The notes under the pieces: generated by a model | What the model was told of the DNA's origin: nothing | Databases searched by the model: none | What the model saw: only the letters and a program-made list of their open reading frames with translations | In this document: positions 1-12,000 of the stretch, in pieces | Position numbering within the stretch: position 1 is the stretch's first letter | Layout of the letters: each line of letters starts with the position of its first letter | Translations under genes and position numbers: made by a program | Assembly: GCA_947568835.1 (NCBI GenBank) | Contig: OX387612.1 | Location: 4,030,001-4,094,000, forward strand | Length of the DNA stretch: 64,000 nucleotides | Direction: 5' to 3' | Source: Protonemura montana | Lineage: Eukaryota > Arthropoda > Insecta > Plecoptera > Nemouridae

Positions 1-54
1 GGAATACCTGGCACACTCAAATTTTTTTCCTATCAGAGGACAAGTATCTCAAAC

Positions 55-345
55 AAAATGTACAAAAAGTTGGAACGCTAGGTTAAGCCTTCTGCTGAGC
101 AAATGAGCCGGCAACACGTGGTAACGGTAGGCGCCACCCGATGGCGTTTGCGGCTGGAAATTTTAAGCTTATCTCTACAATTAAATAATTACGACCCAAT
201 GTATCGATACAAATATATAGCTAGTTAGATTACTTGAGCGTAAATCAGTTTAAAATACAAGTTATCTGTGAGAAATAACGAAATTAAATCTCTTAACACT
301 CGAAACGACTGTGACTCCACCTAATAGCATCCTACATTTTTTTCG
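55..345 (+). repeat. MITE-like dispersed repeat, copy 1
   Basis: About 290 bases of an interspersed element that recurs, diverged, at about 13.41-13.76 kb, on the other strand at 14.2-14.57 kb and 55.28-55.64 kb, and in folded form at 26.1-26.5 kb. Shared landmarks are a stretch ending CTGCTGAGCAAA near the left end, then CACGTGGTAACGGTAGG, a central part containing AACGAAAT, and GACTCCACCT near the right end. No coding capacity is seen, so it is probably a non-autonomous DNA element. Exact ends are uncertain. Confidence 0.5.
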
Positions 346-1197
346 CAGTAAAAAGGGTTTATTTTCTGCGAAAAAACAGCTCAAAATTAGAGCTGGTACT
401 CTTTACAGCAACGGTAATAATAGGTCAGCTTCACCATCAGTTAATGAACAAATACATTTGAATTTTAACTATCAATTTACAAATGTAACGTCCGGAACTG
501 CACGTAACTTTTAAGTTTTTGCGTCGCTTATTTTCCGGTTGATAAATGTGACTGCAAAAATAACAACACTTTCCCGTCATTTTCTGCTAAAACCATATGT
601 TAAGTACTACTTTAATAATACTCACAACTCTAATACCGACTTCATCTTTCATGATTAGTGCAAAAATGTTAGCAAAGTTCCTTCTTTGTACTCTACAAGC
701 GACATAGAACCAAACATGAGTTATTTACAGTCTATCAAATATTTTACATACATTATTAAAATCTCCACAAACATTACGTTCCAGTTGTCAGGCGATCAAA
801 AGTCAGTGAACCATAACATTTGCATACTTGCAATTTAACCGACAGCTTTCCGGCGCACTATTGGGAACAATCATTAGCTAATCCGCCCACCTTGTACTGG
901 CATAACGTACTCCAATTATCTAGCAGCCACCTCTTAAACGTTTGTAATGCATTTAGCACAATGTGAAAAACAAGATAGACTAGTTACTTCTCTGTCTGAC
1001 AAGTCTGTATGGAGAACAGCTGACCGATAAAGACATCTTGTCATTCCTGCATTCACTACTTTTACTTTAGTTGGGTAACCTTAATCAACCCACCGGTGAG
1101 AAACTGGATCGGTTTGAATAGTTGGTACTTGGTGGACCAGCCAAATATGTCTGCCTCATTATCAAGATGCCTAAACCACAGTTTTAAGTAGATATTG
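346..1197. other. Intergenic, no gene seen
   Basis: AT-rich sequence with only short chance open frames. I see no splice-framed exon, RNA gene or repeat shared with the rest of the window. Confidence 0.5.
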
Positions 1198-1610
1198 GCC
1201 GTCGCCTCTGTGCTGGACATTCCGTGACAGGGTGCTTGTTTCGCTCCACGCAAAGGAGCGGACACTCGCCGTCGCCTCTGTGCTGGACATTCCGTGACAG
1301 GGTGCTTGTTTCACTCTACGCAAAGGAGCGGACACTCGCCGTCGCCTCTGTGCTGGACATTCCGTGACAGGGTGCTTGTTTCGCTCCACGCAAAGGAGCG
1401 GACACTCGCCGTCGCCTCTGTGCTGGACATTCCGTGATAGGGTGCTTGTTTCACTCTACGCAAAGGAGCGGACACTCGCCGTTGCCTCTGTGCTAGACAT
1501 TCCGTGACAGGGTGCTTGTTTCGCTCCACGCAAAGGAGCGGAAACTCGCCGTCGCCTCTGTGCTAGACATTCCGGGACAGGGTGCTTGTTTCGCTCCACG
1601 CAAAGGAACC
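1198..1610 (+). repeat. 70-bp minisatellite, about 5.9 copies
   Basis: The motif GTCGCCTCTGTGCTGGACAT begins at 1201 and recurs every 70 bases (1271, 1341, 1411, 1481, 1551), with few substitutions. The same unit forms a larger array on the opposite strand at about 59.1-59.72 kb, and a diverged single unit lies near 58.16-58.22 kb. Open frames here exist only because the repeats lack stops. Confidence 0.95.
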
Positions 1611-2279
1611 TTCTATTTCGTTTATAAATGGGCGTAGTACGAGTGTCTTTCCTACATCAACTAAAGCCGGCAAACAATTACACAGAAATCTTAAACATAT
1701 ATACCTTAATCTACCTACAAGTTTGTTACCTCTGAAGATTTTTTATCTAGATATCTCGACGACAATTAAGTGTACTGTGCAATCTTTGCTGATAACCTGA
1801 CCTCTCTCCAGAACAGAATTACATCTATGTTCATGACGGATCGCTTGTTCCACTCGGATTACATTAACTTAGGTCTCACGCTAACCGGTGTTTACAAAAT
1901 AAACATCCAGGTTGTTTTCTAAGATCTGCCAACATCGAAGGACTCGGCCTTAGCTGGCGTTAATCATTAAGGGCGATACCAGCTTTGTTCCCAAGTTCTC
2001 ATATGTTGAGATGATTCAATCGTAGCATGGTAATGTCTGCATCATCGAACTCATGACCTTGCTGTGGAAAGTGGGGCTATAGACAATTAACGTCCGCAGG
2101 TGGTTTGTGCAGGGAAAATCCAGAGACTACTTTTGACCACAATCTGGCTCGTTTGCCGTGTTATACTGACCTTTAAGCTGTTTAGGTGAGAGATGATTAC
2201 CTTTGATTTCAATTGTCAAGGGGATAGGGCATAGGGCAAGGGCTTGAGCATGGATGTCGGACAAATGTAAGATTCACAA
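1611..2279. other. Intergenic, no gene seen
   Basis: Unique-looking AT-rich sequence with no supported exon, RNA gene or repeat. Confidence 0.45.
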
Positions 2280-2410
2280 AGTGTTAATTTATTTAATTAT
2301 TAGGTACACTAATAAACTCTCAATTATGGTGCCCAAGTGGGGACTCGAACCTCGATCTCTACCTATCGCGGGTGTTGCTCTCACCAATTGAGCTACTTGG
2401 ACACATCATT
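2280..2410 (-). mobile_element. tRNA-derived SINE
   Basis: Read on the minus strand, it carries a tRNA-like A box (TAGCTCAATTGGTGAGAGC) and B box (GAGGTTCGAGTCCCC), then a tail containing TTTATTAGTGTACCTAATAA. The 2.6, 3.8, 13.8 and 48.4 kb copies share this head or tail. The anticodon arm is not a proper tRNA fold (position 33 is not T), so this is a SINE or tRNA pseudogene, not a working tRNA. Confidence 0.75.
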
Positions 2411-2439
2411 TGATGAGAGGATTTAAGTGTATTTGGATC

Positions 2440-2496
2440 TTCAAGGAGTAGAACCAAGAGGCTGTGAATACTCACAGTCACTCTGATTCTAGTGAC
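2440..2496 (+). repeat. Dispersed 55-bp fragment with perfect hairpin
   Basis: Contains CTGTGAATACTCACAG, a hairpin with a 6-bp stem. The whole stretch of about 55 bases recurs at 17166-17222 with a few changes. Here it directly abuts the tRNA-derived SINE, so it may be an extension of that family. Confidence 0.6.
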
Positions 2497-2589
2497 GCTA
2501 TATCAAGTCACAACCTGTCAATCTCTAGTAACTCCAATTTGACGTTGGATGCGTTTTATTATTTGAAACACAAATTGTTACGGACAAAG

Positions 2590-2645
2590 TATTTTATTAT
2601 TAGAAACACTAACAACATTTCGAAAATTGGTGCCCAACCTCAGTG
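2590..2645 (-). mobile_element. tRNA-SINE 3' fragment
   Basis: On the minus strand, TTGGGCACCAATTTTCGAAA is followed by the tail GTTAGTGTTTCTAATAATAA seen in the other SINE copies. The tRNA-like head is missing, so the copy is truncated. Confidence 0.6.
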
Positions 2646-3059
2646 AAGACGGTTACTTGATAACATTTTAATGGGGGCGCTTGGGCGGAGCCCCTAGTTT
2701 AATAGTTATGGGTAGGTGAAACAAGGGGTTACACGGTAATTAAAAAAAGTTCTTTGTGTACAAGTGAACTTGGGATTTATAAAGATACACCTTTTTTTTT
2801 TTAATCTAATGCAAATGCACATTGAAGAGCGCAGTGGACCTTGACCAATGCATTTACTAGATGATGGTTATGCTAATTGGTGTGTACAATACACTGTAGT
2901 ACAAAGTCAGTACTGCACGCAAACTCGAGCTAAGTTTATTTTGAGGTTAAAAATACAGGTCAATCGTTGACTGGATAAAGAGACTAATTTGCTAAAATAG
3001 GTACAAGTCAAAGAGTTGAAAGGTAATTTAAAACAAAACACAAAACGCGTCCTTTTCAG

Positions 3060-3400
3060 CGTCAAATGGAATTGTCGGTCCGAATGTGGAACATGCGAAG
3101 GTTTTGCCGCGTCCAAGGCCCCTATGGTGGGGTTTCCCGTCGGCTGGCCGGTCGAACACTTTCTCTTGTCTTCTTGGTGACCTCATCGCGTCTGAGACAA
3201 AACACTGGACCCAAGAAGATCAAACCGGCGGAGACAGACGCTGCGTAGAGCTGGCCATGAACGGCGGTCGACCGTTCGAAACTGGATCGGCGCATTGTTG
3301 CTTAACTTCAAAGCCATAAAATCTCTATGTGTCCCAAATGTACCTACCTGTCTAAAACTGGATTTGGCGCAATGTTGCTTAACTTTAATTATATACCCAA
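3060..3400. other. GC-rich island with decayed 5S-SINE fragments
   Basis: GC content rises sharply at about 3060-3290 against AT-rich flanks. Open frames run on both strands, but I recognise no protein. On the minus strand, around 3280-3312 and 3358-3396, GAAGTTAAGCAAC-like stretches match the 5S-derived SINE head found at 22 and 50 kb, in decayed form. The island could be an exon of an unrecognised gene or an old insertion. Confidence 0.3.
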
Positions 3401-3759
3401 TATTTCTCCCGAACAACGGTGGTCACAAATTACTTAGAATGAATTTTATGGAAAACTTCTTAATCTTGGAATAAAAAGTATAGAAATTGCAATTTAAACT
3501 TTGTGAAAATCTTAAATCAGTGCAGAGCGCATTTAAATGAAAAAAATACCTTTAAAGTCACAGTAGTTATCGTTGAAAGGCTATTAAACAGAGATTTCTT
3601 CAGCCGTTATTCAATATTGCCGTTCTACATTTTGTCACTCAAGACTGACTCTCAACAAATATCCAAAGGCAAGGCACAATTTTAAAAACATTACAAAGTT
3701 GTGAAATAATATTAAAAATTCTAAAATAAATTACATATATTATTTAAATTCAATAGCCC

Positions 3760-3880
3760 CAAGACCAAGTCACTCAATTGGTTAAAGCAACACCCGCTAC
3801 AGGTGGAGATCGGGGTTCGAGTCCCCGTTTGGGCACCAATTTCCGAGAGGTTATTAGTGTTCCTAATAATAAAATGTTCA
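3760..3880 (+). mobile_element. tRNA-derived SINE
   Basis: Plus-strand copy with CACTCAATTGGTTAAAGC (A-box region), GATCGGGGTTCGAGTCCCCG (B box) and the family tail GGTTATTAGTGTTCCTAATA. It is the least decayed tail of the family in this window. Confidence 0.75.
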
Positions 3881-4234
3881 TTTAGGTTTTCAACTCTCAT
3901 TTGATTGCAAGCAATGCATGCAAGTTGCATTCTAACACAACGTCATTTCTGCGCCTCGATGAAGTTATTATTACATGCAAGAGGAAGTTAAGTTGAAATG
4001 GTAAACAGTGTATTTATACTTATCGTTGTCGTGGGTCCTAAAAGTGCGTTACGCAACGCGTTTCAGTTTTAGGTAATCACTGACAGCTCGAATTGTTGAC
4101 TCCACGTCAGATTTTGTCGTTGACAACGGAAGCCCTGCCCCTAGGATCCAATATTTCCTAAAAGATAATCGTAGCTGTTTTTTTAAATGACATGTCTCAA
4201 TGTAAAATACCATTTCTTGAGAAATAAGATTTCG

Positions 4235-5815
4235 AATTGAGTTCACAGGTTTAGTCAGAGTCACAGCGCTAATGTTAAACGTCCTGCCATTGGGTTTACA
4301 AGTTTAGTCAGAGTCACAGCGCTAATGTTAAACGTCCTGCCATTGGGTTTACAGGTTTAGTCAGAGTCACAGCGCTAATGTTAAACGTCCTGCCATTGGG
4401 TTTACATGTTTAGTCAGAGTCAAAGCGCTAATGTTAAACGTCCTGTCATTGGGTTTACAGATTTAGTCAGAGTCACAGCGCTATTGTTAAACGTCCTGTC
4501 ATTGGGTTTACAGGTTTAGTCAGAGTCACAGCGCTAATCTTAAACGTCCTGCCATTGGGTTTACAGGTTTAGTCAGAGTCACAGCGCTATTGTTAAACGT
4601 CCTGTCATTGGGTTCACAGGTTAAGTCAGAGTCACAGCGCTAATGTTAAACGTCCTGTCATTGGGTTTACAGGTTTATTCAGAGTCGCAGTGCTAATGTT
4701 AAACGTCCTGTCATTGGGTTTACAGGTTTAGTCAGAGTCACAGCGCTAATGTTAAACGTCCTGCCATTGGGTTTACAGGTTTAGTCAGAGTCACAGCGCT
4801 AATGTTAAACGTCCTGTCATTGGGTTTACAGGTTTAGTCAGAGTCACAGCGCTAATCTTAAACGTCCTGTCATTGGTTTTACAGGTTTAGTCAGAGTCAC
4901 AGCGCTAATGTTAAACGTCCTGCCATTGGGTTTACAGGTTTAGTCAGAGTCACAGCGCTAATGTTAAACGTCCTGCCATTGGGTTTACAGGTTTAGTCAG
5001 AGTCACTGCGCTAATGTTAAACGTCCTGTCATTGGGTTTACAGGTTTAGTCAGAGTCACAGCGCTAATGTTAAACGTCCTGTCATTGGGTTTACAGGTTA
5101 AGTCAGTCACAGCGCTAATGTTAAACGTCCTGTCATTGGGTTTACAGGTTTAGTCAGAGTCACAGCGCTAATGTTAAACGTTCTGCCATTGGGTTTACAG
5201 GTTTAATCAGAGTCCCAGCGCTAATGTTAAACGTCCTGTCATTGGGTTTACAGGTTTAGTCAGAGTCACAGCGCTAATGTTAAACGTCCTGTCATTGGGT
5301 TTACAGGTTAAGTCAGTCACAGCGCTAATGTTAAACGTCCTGTCATTGGGTTTACAGGTTTAGTCAGAGTCACAGCGCTAATGTTAAACGTTCTGCCATT
5401 GGGTTTACAGGTTTAATCAGAGTCCCAGCGCTAATGTTAAACGTCCTGTCATTGGGTTTACAGGTTTAGTCAGAGTCACAGCGCTAATGTTAAACGTCCT
5501 GTCATTGGGTTTACAGGTTAAGTCAGTCACAGCGCTAATGTTAAACGTCCTGTCATTGGGTTTACAGGTTTAGTCAGAGTCACAGCGCTAATGTTAAACG
5601 TTCTGCCATTGAGTTTACAGGTTTAATCAGAGTCCCAGCGCTAATGTTAAACGTCCTGCCATTGGGTTTACAGGTTTAGTCGGAGTCACAGCGCTAATGT
5701 TAAATGTCCTGCCATTGGGTTTACAGGTTTAGTCAGAGTCACAGCGCTAATGTTAAATGTCCTGCCATTGGGTTTACAGGTTTAGCCAGAGTCACAGCGC
5801 TAATGTTAAACTGTC
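4235..5815 (+). repeat. 53-bp tandem array, about 29 copies
   Basis: The unit, marked by TCACAGCGCTAATGTTAAAC, repeats every 53 bases. From about 5041 to 5640, four units (one shortened by 2 bases, reading AGTCAGTCAC) form a 210-bp higher-order repeat seen about three times: the marker TTTAATCAGAGTCCCAGC falls at about 5200, 5410 and 5620. No coding. Confidence 0.95.
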
Positions 5816-5819
5816 TACG

Positions 5820-7400
5820 CTAAACAATAATGACAGATTATCATACTAAATCGACAAAAGTGGGAATTGCTCAAAGGACAATGGTTACATTGTCCAAGGA
5901 TCTGAAATCATAATCATAACCATGATCATAAATATTATTAATAAGAAATTGTATTAAAATATAGATCAGTAAGCTAGATCTTAATGGTCAAGCATATATT
6001 TGGATAGCTGTCGATTTTTAAATAAATTGATTTTCCCTCGATCGATGCTGGACAACTCTGATATTTACTAGACAAATAACTACACCCCAACCATTTGTCA
6101 TTTGACAGGCACTCCTTTTCGCCACAAGCAGAACTTGTCTTGGTCATGCAAACACAGTTATCGAGAAACTTCGACAAGGAAAATATTTTAAATTTACTTC
6201 ATTAATGTTTAAAACTGTAATTTACCTTCGGAGCATAAACAATGCAACTTCACTACCAACACCAGTCGAACAGCCTCGAACAGCACATCTCTGAGTTATT
6301 TTACTTTTCAGAATTAATCTATCTATTATAGAAATCGATTTCCAGGTAATGAAGTTATCTAAAAACTAGTGCTTCTATAAAAGAACTGCTCTAAATTCAG
6401 TTTCGATAATAATTGTTTTCTTTAATTTATAGGAACTTGCTTACGATGACAGTTCTGCAATGCAAACGAAAAAACAATCCGACTTAAATTAAAAAACACG
6501 GCCCTCCAATAATCATGTTTGGTTCAATTGTTGGCTACTTGTGCAAGTACAGCGCTGCGGACGCGTGGTCATCACATGTGATTAACCCTGTCACGAAAAT
6601 TTAGCACAGAAGACATCGGTAGTCTCCTCTCCTTTGCGGGCAGCAAAACAGAAGAACGTGGTCCCAGCCTCCTAGCTCTGTTATTTAATAAAAACAAAAA
6701 TAACCTTCAAAACGCAGTTAAATAAAGTACGTGAATCAATCGGTAACAATAGCAAAAAATAATTATTTTCTGTAGATTTTCAAATCTTAAACGATTTCAC
6801 CCTTTAAAATCATAAACAAAAAAAAAATGTCTGGCTACCTTTCGCTGGCAATACTAATCTGTAATCTTTCAATTAAGATTCAAATCTAAATATTCTGCCA
6901 GTTATGCAACTTTCTTAAATCTCTCACAGCTATGAATGCACTTCATGGCAAAGAATACACATTACAATCCGTCTCATTACTATGCAACAATGAGTTAACC
7001 AATAATTTAAACAACCCTGAGCCAAACGCCATTGAAATTACGTTAAAATTACTTAAAAAACCGGCTGAAATTTCAAGAAATTACTTTCCGAAATATTAAT
7101 TACCTGTGTCCGACTGTTTCGACCTATTGTTGTTAAATGCTAATTGTTTCTCTGCTGTAATTACAGGAACGAGGAAGTGATTGCACGGACTCGCCGTATA
7201 ACAGCTGGTCTTGAATCGTAACGAGGTGTACTTGGCGTAATTGATAATTGCAAGGCAAAGAAATCTCGTGCAGAACACAGAGGAAGGCAAAGTAAAATTC
7301 ACAATAAGCTCAAGACGAAAACGTGCAAACGAAAAATAATTGTCATCCAAAAATAGCTGAAACGTAATGAGTAAATGTTATAAAAAAGATACAGAACATC
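5820..7400. other. AT-rich intergenic stretch
   Basis: Apart from the short cysteine-rich frame at 5974-6177, I see no supported gene or repeat. Confidence 0.4.
5974..6177 (-). CDS. Possible terminal exon of a Cys-rich peptide
   Basis: A 67-codon frame ending in TAG. It holds seven cysteines in a spread reminiscent of secreted disulfide-rich peptides (CVC near the start, then about C-x8-C-x4-C-x8-C). There is no signal peptide in this frame, so it would need an upstream exon. A candidate acceptor is the AG of TTTTCCTTGTCGAAG just before the FLDNC residues, but I could not find an in-frame partner exon. I recognise no family, and chance remains likely. Confidence 0.2.
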   Translation of the reverse strand: MSKFLDNCVCMTKTSSACGEKECLSNDKWLGCSYLSSKYQSCPASIEGKSIYLKIDSYPNICLTIKI

Positions 7401-7407
7401 TGAAAAG

Positions 7408-8785
7408 ATGGGCAGGGTCCAAGTTAGGCAGGGTGCGATGGGACAGGGTGGGTTCTTGGCACGCTGCAAGCACAGCCATGGTGTGGTTCATACCCCACGA
7501 CCTCCAGGCAAGGTTGGGACACGAGACATGGGACATGGGGGCAGGGTCCAAGCAAGGCTGGGACACGAGACATGGGACATGAGGGCAGGGTCCACGTTAG
7601 ACTGGGACATGAGACTTGGGACATGGGGGCAGGGTCCAGGCAAGGCTGGGACACGAGACATGGGACATGGGGGCAGGGTCCACGTAAGGCAGGGCGCGAT
7701 GGTACAGGGTGGGTTCTTGGCACGCTGCAAGCACAGCCATGGTATGGTTCATACCCCACGACCTCCAGGCAAGGCTGGGACACGAGACATGGGACATGGG
7801 GGCAGGGTCCAGGGAAGGCTGGGACACGAGACATGGGACATGAGGGCAGGGTTCACGCTAGGCAGGGCGCAATGGGACAGTGTGGGTTCTTGGCACGCTG
7901 CAAGCACAGCCATGGTGTGGTTCATACCCCACGACCTCCAGGCAAGACTGGGACACGAGATATGGGACATGAGGGCAGGGTTCACGCTAGGCAGGGCGCG
8001 ATGGGACAGTGTGGGTTCTTGGCACGCTGCAAGCACAGCCATGGTGTGGTTCATACCCCACGACCTCAAGGCAAGGCTGGGACACGAGACATGGGACATG
8101 GGGGCAGGGTCCAGGCAAGGCTGGGACACGAGACATGGGATATGGGGGCAGGGTCCAGGCAAGGCTGGGACACGGGACATGGGACATGGGGGCAGGGTCC
8201 AGGCAAGACTGGGACACGAGACATGGGACATGGAGGCAGGGTCCAGGCAAGGCTGGGACACGAGACATGGGACATGGGGGCAGGGTCCACGTTAGGCAGG
8301 GCGCGATGGGACAGGGTGGGTTCTTGGCACGCTGCAAGCACAGCCATGGTATGGTTCATACCCCACGACCTCCAGGCAAGGCTGGGACGCGAGACATGGG
8401 ACATGGGGGCAGGGTCCAGGCAAGGCTGGGACACGAGACATGGGATATGGGGGCAGGGTCCTGGCAAGGCTGGGACACGAGACATGGGACATGGGGGCAG
8501 GGTCCAGGCAAGGCTGGGACACGAGACATGGGATATGGGGGCAGGGTCCTGGCAAGGCTGGGACACGAGACATGGGACATGGGGGCAGGGTCCAGGCAAG
8601 GCTGGGACACGGGACATGGGACATGGGGGCAGGGTCCAGGCAAGACTGGGACACGAGACATGGGACGTGGAGGCAGGGTCCAGGCAAGGCTGGGACACGA
8701 GACATGGGACATGGGGGCAGGGTCCACGTTAGGCAGGGCGCGATGGGACAGGGTGGGTTCTTGGCACGCTGCAAGCACAGCCTCA
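7408..8785 (+). repeat. 44-bp / composite G-rich minisatellite
   Basis: A basic 44-bp unit (marked by GGGACACGAGACATGGGACA) alternates with a longer segment containing TTCTTGGCACGCTGCAAGCA and CCCCACGACCTCCAGG. The order of short and long units is irregular, with a higher-order pattern after 8060. The same composite occurs as a short array at 60064-60395. Frames of several hundred codons on both strands are by-products of the repeat. Confidence 0.95.
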
Positions 8786-8940
8786 TTTACATTGTAATCT
8801 ATTTACAGGAATCACTGCAACTTGATTGCAATGTAAGTGGTTGTTCTAGCAACGTCAGTGGTTGCAATGGTAATGGAGGTGGTTGCTGTGGCAATGGTAA
8901 GTAAGGTAGGGGAGGGGCGAGCTACGCTCAGGTAGGCAGG

Positions 8941-8946
8941 TATAAG
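8941..8946 (+). promoter_or_regulatory. TATA box of GGY-repeat gene
   Basis: TATAAG lies 68-73 bases upstream of the start codon at 9014, so transcription would begin near 8968-8975, giving a 5' UTR of about 40 bases. The spacing suits a small, highly expressed secreted-protein gene. Inferred from sequence only. Confidence 0.55.
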
Positions 8947-9013
8947 AAGGCGCGTTGCCATGCGACGCACACTTTAAACTGCGTCCTTAGCAACGGATAA
9001 CAACGAGTTCAAC

Positions 9014-12000
9014 ATGAAATCTTGGGTGAGTACAGCTGGCCGTTTTGTGTAAAAAAAGAACTCAGTTTTTGAACCGAATTACGTTTGGTTGGGTCCACTG
9101 GTTTTAGTTAAATATTCTCTTTTACCAACTTCTAAATAAACTTTGCATTGGATGGAGTTTTCTAAAAGTTTTCAAGGTGCTGGTGTAATTCTTAACGAAC
9201 GTTCAGATCTGCGAGTCGATTTTTCGCTTTGGCACAGGAATTATTAGTTAAAATTCGATTATTTCAAATATCATCGGTGTTAGTTACGGGGAAAAAGGTG
9301 CGATCTGAAATATTTTCTCGAAGAAAAATGTTTTTTCTTCAAGTTACGAAACGTCGGGACATTTTAGTTGTCCTTTACTTAGCATTCAAAACCCATTTCA
9401 AATAGTTTTTCTTAAGATTAGAGAGTATTTTTCTTTCATTGGGAAACATTTTTGCCCAGCTACTGCTGGTTTACACTTAAAATCTGTCAGTTAAAAATAT
9501 AACCATTTAGTTCCACAAAAAAAAAATAAAAAAAAATAAGGGTATCTCCGAAAAGCTGAAATATGTGTGCCGGGATAGCTCAATTGGTAGACCGACCGGC
9601 CATTGGGAGGTCCCAGGTTCGTATCCCGGTTCAGTTGCACATTTTCTCAGTCTAGCTTCATTTTCATTAACAAAGCGATTTTTGATTGTTATTTTTTTGT
9701 GGTTGAAATGGAAATATAGTTTTCCTCTACCGAATTCAAGCGCGCACATAAACTTGTTGATTTGGGCGGCATTCAGCTTTGTCAGCTGTTTTCTAGCGTC
9801 GCCACCTGGATTAGCAAACATGTAACTTTATCATTAGATATAACGAACGTTATCTCGTTAAAATAACCCTGGATTAAATATTTCCTCTGGAATTTACAGA
9901 GATAACGATTATTCTCCCTAACGAAAAGTTACATAATCAACTTTATCGAAGTTTTGTAAAGAGTGTAAAAAAATTAATAATTCTGAAACTGAGTTTATGA
10001 ATTAGTTTTAATAAGAGGTTCATAAATAATGGACCTAATATACAATCTGACCCGTGAGAGAAGATATCGAACAAAATAAAGCATTTATTTCCACTAGCTC
10101 TTACTGCCAAAATCGATCTGGAGAGTCTTAAAATGTTACCTTCTTTTACGGAATAGACTGTAACATAATATAGCAGAATTGAGAAGCTCTGTCAGGCGAT
10201 CTCAGCATCTTCATGGCTACCAAACGTTGAATCTACCATTGAACCTCCTATGCTAGACCACGATATACCCGTGGTAACATAAGATAGCAGTATTGAGAAG
10301 CTCTGTCAGGCGATCTCAGCATCTCCATGGCTACCAAACGTTGAATCTACCATTGAACCTCCTATGCTAGGCCATGATATACCCGTGGTAACATAAGATA
10401 GCAGAATTGAGACGCTCTGTCAGGCGATCTCAGCATCTCCATGGCTACCAAACGTTGAATCTACCATTGAATCTCCTATGCTAGGCCATGATATACCCGT
10501 GGTAACATAAGATAGCAGAATTAAGAAGCTCTGTCAGGCGATCTCAGCATCTCCATGGCTACCAAACGTTGATATACACATATGTCATTAAATCTCTGAT
10601 GCTTGATAGTTAATCTTGTTTTCAAAAAAGTTGACAAAGTAAAATGTTTCTCAGAAAATTTGAACACAGTAATTGAGAAACTCTCATGGAGTAATAAACA
10701 AAATAACGTCGCATCGAGAAGGCTGTGAAGGTAAACAAGTGTGCGCAGCGGAAGCGAGGTGGCGGTGAATCTTCGCATGTCAGTCACCTCGTGGTGACGT
10801 CACAGATGACCTTGTCCGTCGCCATGGTTACCACACAGCTTTCTCGCGCTCACGCATGGGCCAAGGTCACTTTCGATTTCGTACGCGACGAGACCCAGTT
10901 TAAAATTTAGAGAGTAATCGCATGAATTACGGTAATTGTGTTTTTAAGTGATGGCGATTTCTTCCCCCACGGCTTAGGTTGACAGCGGCTTGCTGGGTTG
11001 AGGCGGGGGTTGCAAAATTATGTGTGCTTTGTACTAATTTACAATTTTGTAACGGTCATATTCAAATTGGTTTAGTAGATACGAAATACATATATGTTTA
11101 GTTGATATATTTAAATATTTTTTTTAAGTTCTGATTTGTATACTTTTTTGTATTTAATTTTTTTTCCTTTGTTTTCCTTTTTGATAACGGTTCTAATATT
11201 TTTCTTATGGCGCCAGAGTCTTCAGAGTGTGACAAATGTACAAAATGTCGAATGAGTTGAACAGTGCAGGATTTTAAGTTTACTTTTTGCTGAACTAAAC
11301 TAAACTAACTCATAAAATTATTGTAAACTAAAAAGTTTTAAATAAACGCACAACCGGAGTCGAATTTTTCTAGGCGCATTTTCAAGCCTGAAACTTGAAA
11401 ATAATAGATATATTTTTTATGGTGCAATCTCGTATATGTCCTTATAAGAATAATAATCAATCTTGGATGGGAAAATGTCTTCCCGTTTTATGTTTATTTT
11501 TGGTACCTACTCTATCGGCAATTGAAAGGTACAGACACGCAGCCTGATTCTGTCAAAAAACACCATTGTCCTGTTTTAATGCTGTTTCCACGTGGCACTA
11601 GTCTATTGGCTGTCGGTGAAAACAGGCTGACGATGAACCAAACCTAGCCAAAAAGACATCCAAAAGATTTCGACAAAAACTATTTGGCCTAGGTTTCAAA
11701 TTCTAAATGGAGAAAAACTAAATTTCCACTTAATTTGGGAAATTAAGTTGTTCTTCACTTGGCATTCAAAACCCAGTTCAAATAGTTTTTGTCAAAACTA
11801 TTGCTAAGCTCAGATCAAGTAGACATGAGTCTAAAAACTAACATCCAAAAGATATCTACATGTAAACTAGCATCGAGGTTAAGCAACATTTCGCTGGGGA
11901 GAACTTTGGATGGGTGACCACTCTTCAACTAAGACTCGATTTTTTTCGCCTGCAGATTGCGATCGCTGTGGTGCTGGCGATGGCCTTTGCGGCCACCCAA

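Noticed and set aside
2330..2410. Functional tRNA gene
   Set aside because: A and B boxes are present, but the anticodon arm does not fold and a shared SINE tail follows. The same holds for copies at 3.8, 9.6, 13.8 and 48.4 kb.
4235..5815. CRISPR-like regular repeats
   Set aside because: Units are contiguous tandem copies with no unique spacers, in a eukaryotic genome.
7408..8797. Open frames up to 386 codons on both strands
   Set aside because: They are products of the stop-free 44-bp G-rich minisatellite; overlapping long frames occur in several phases and both strands, with no splice or start context.
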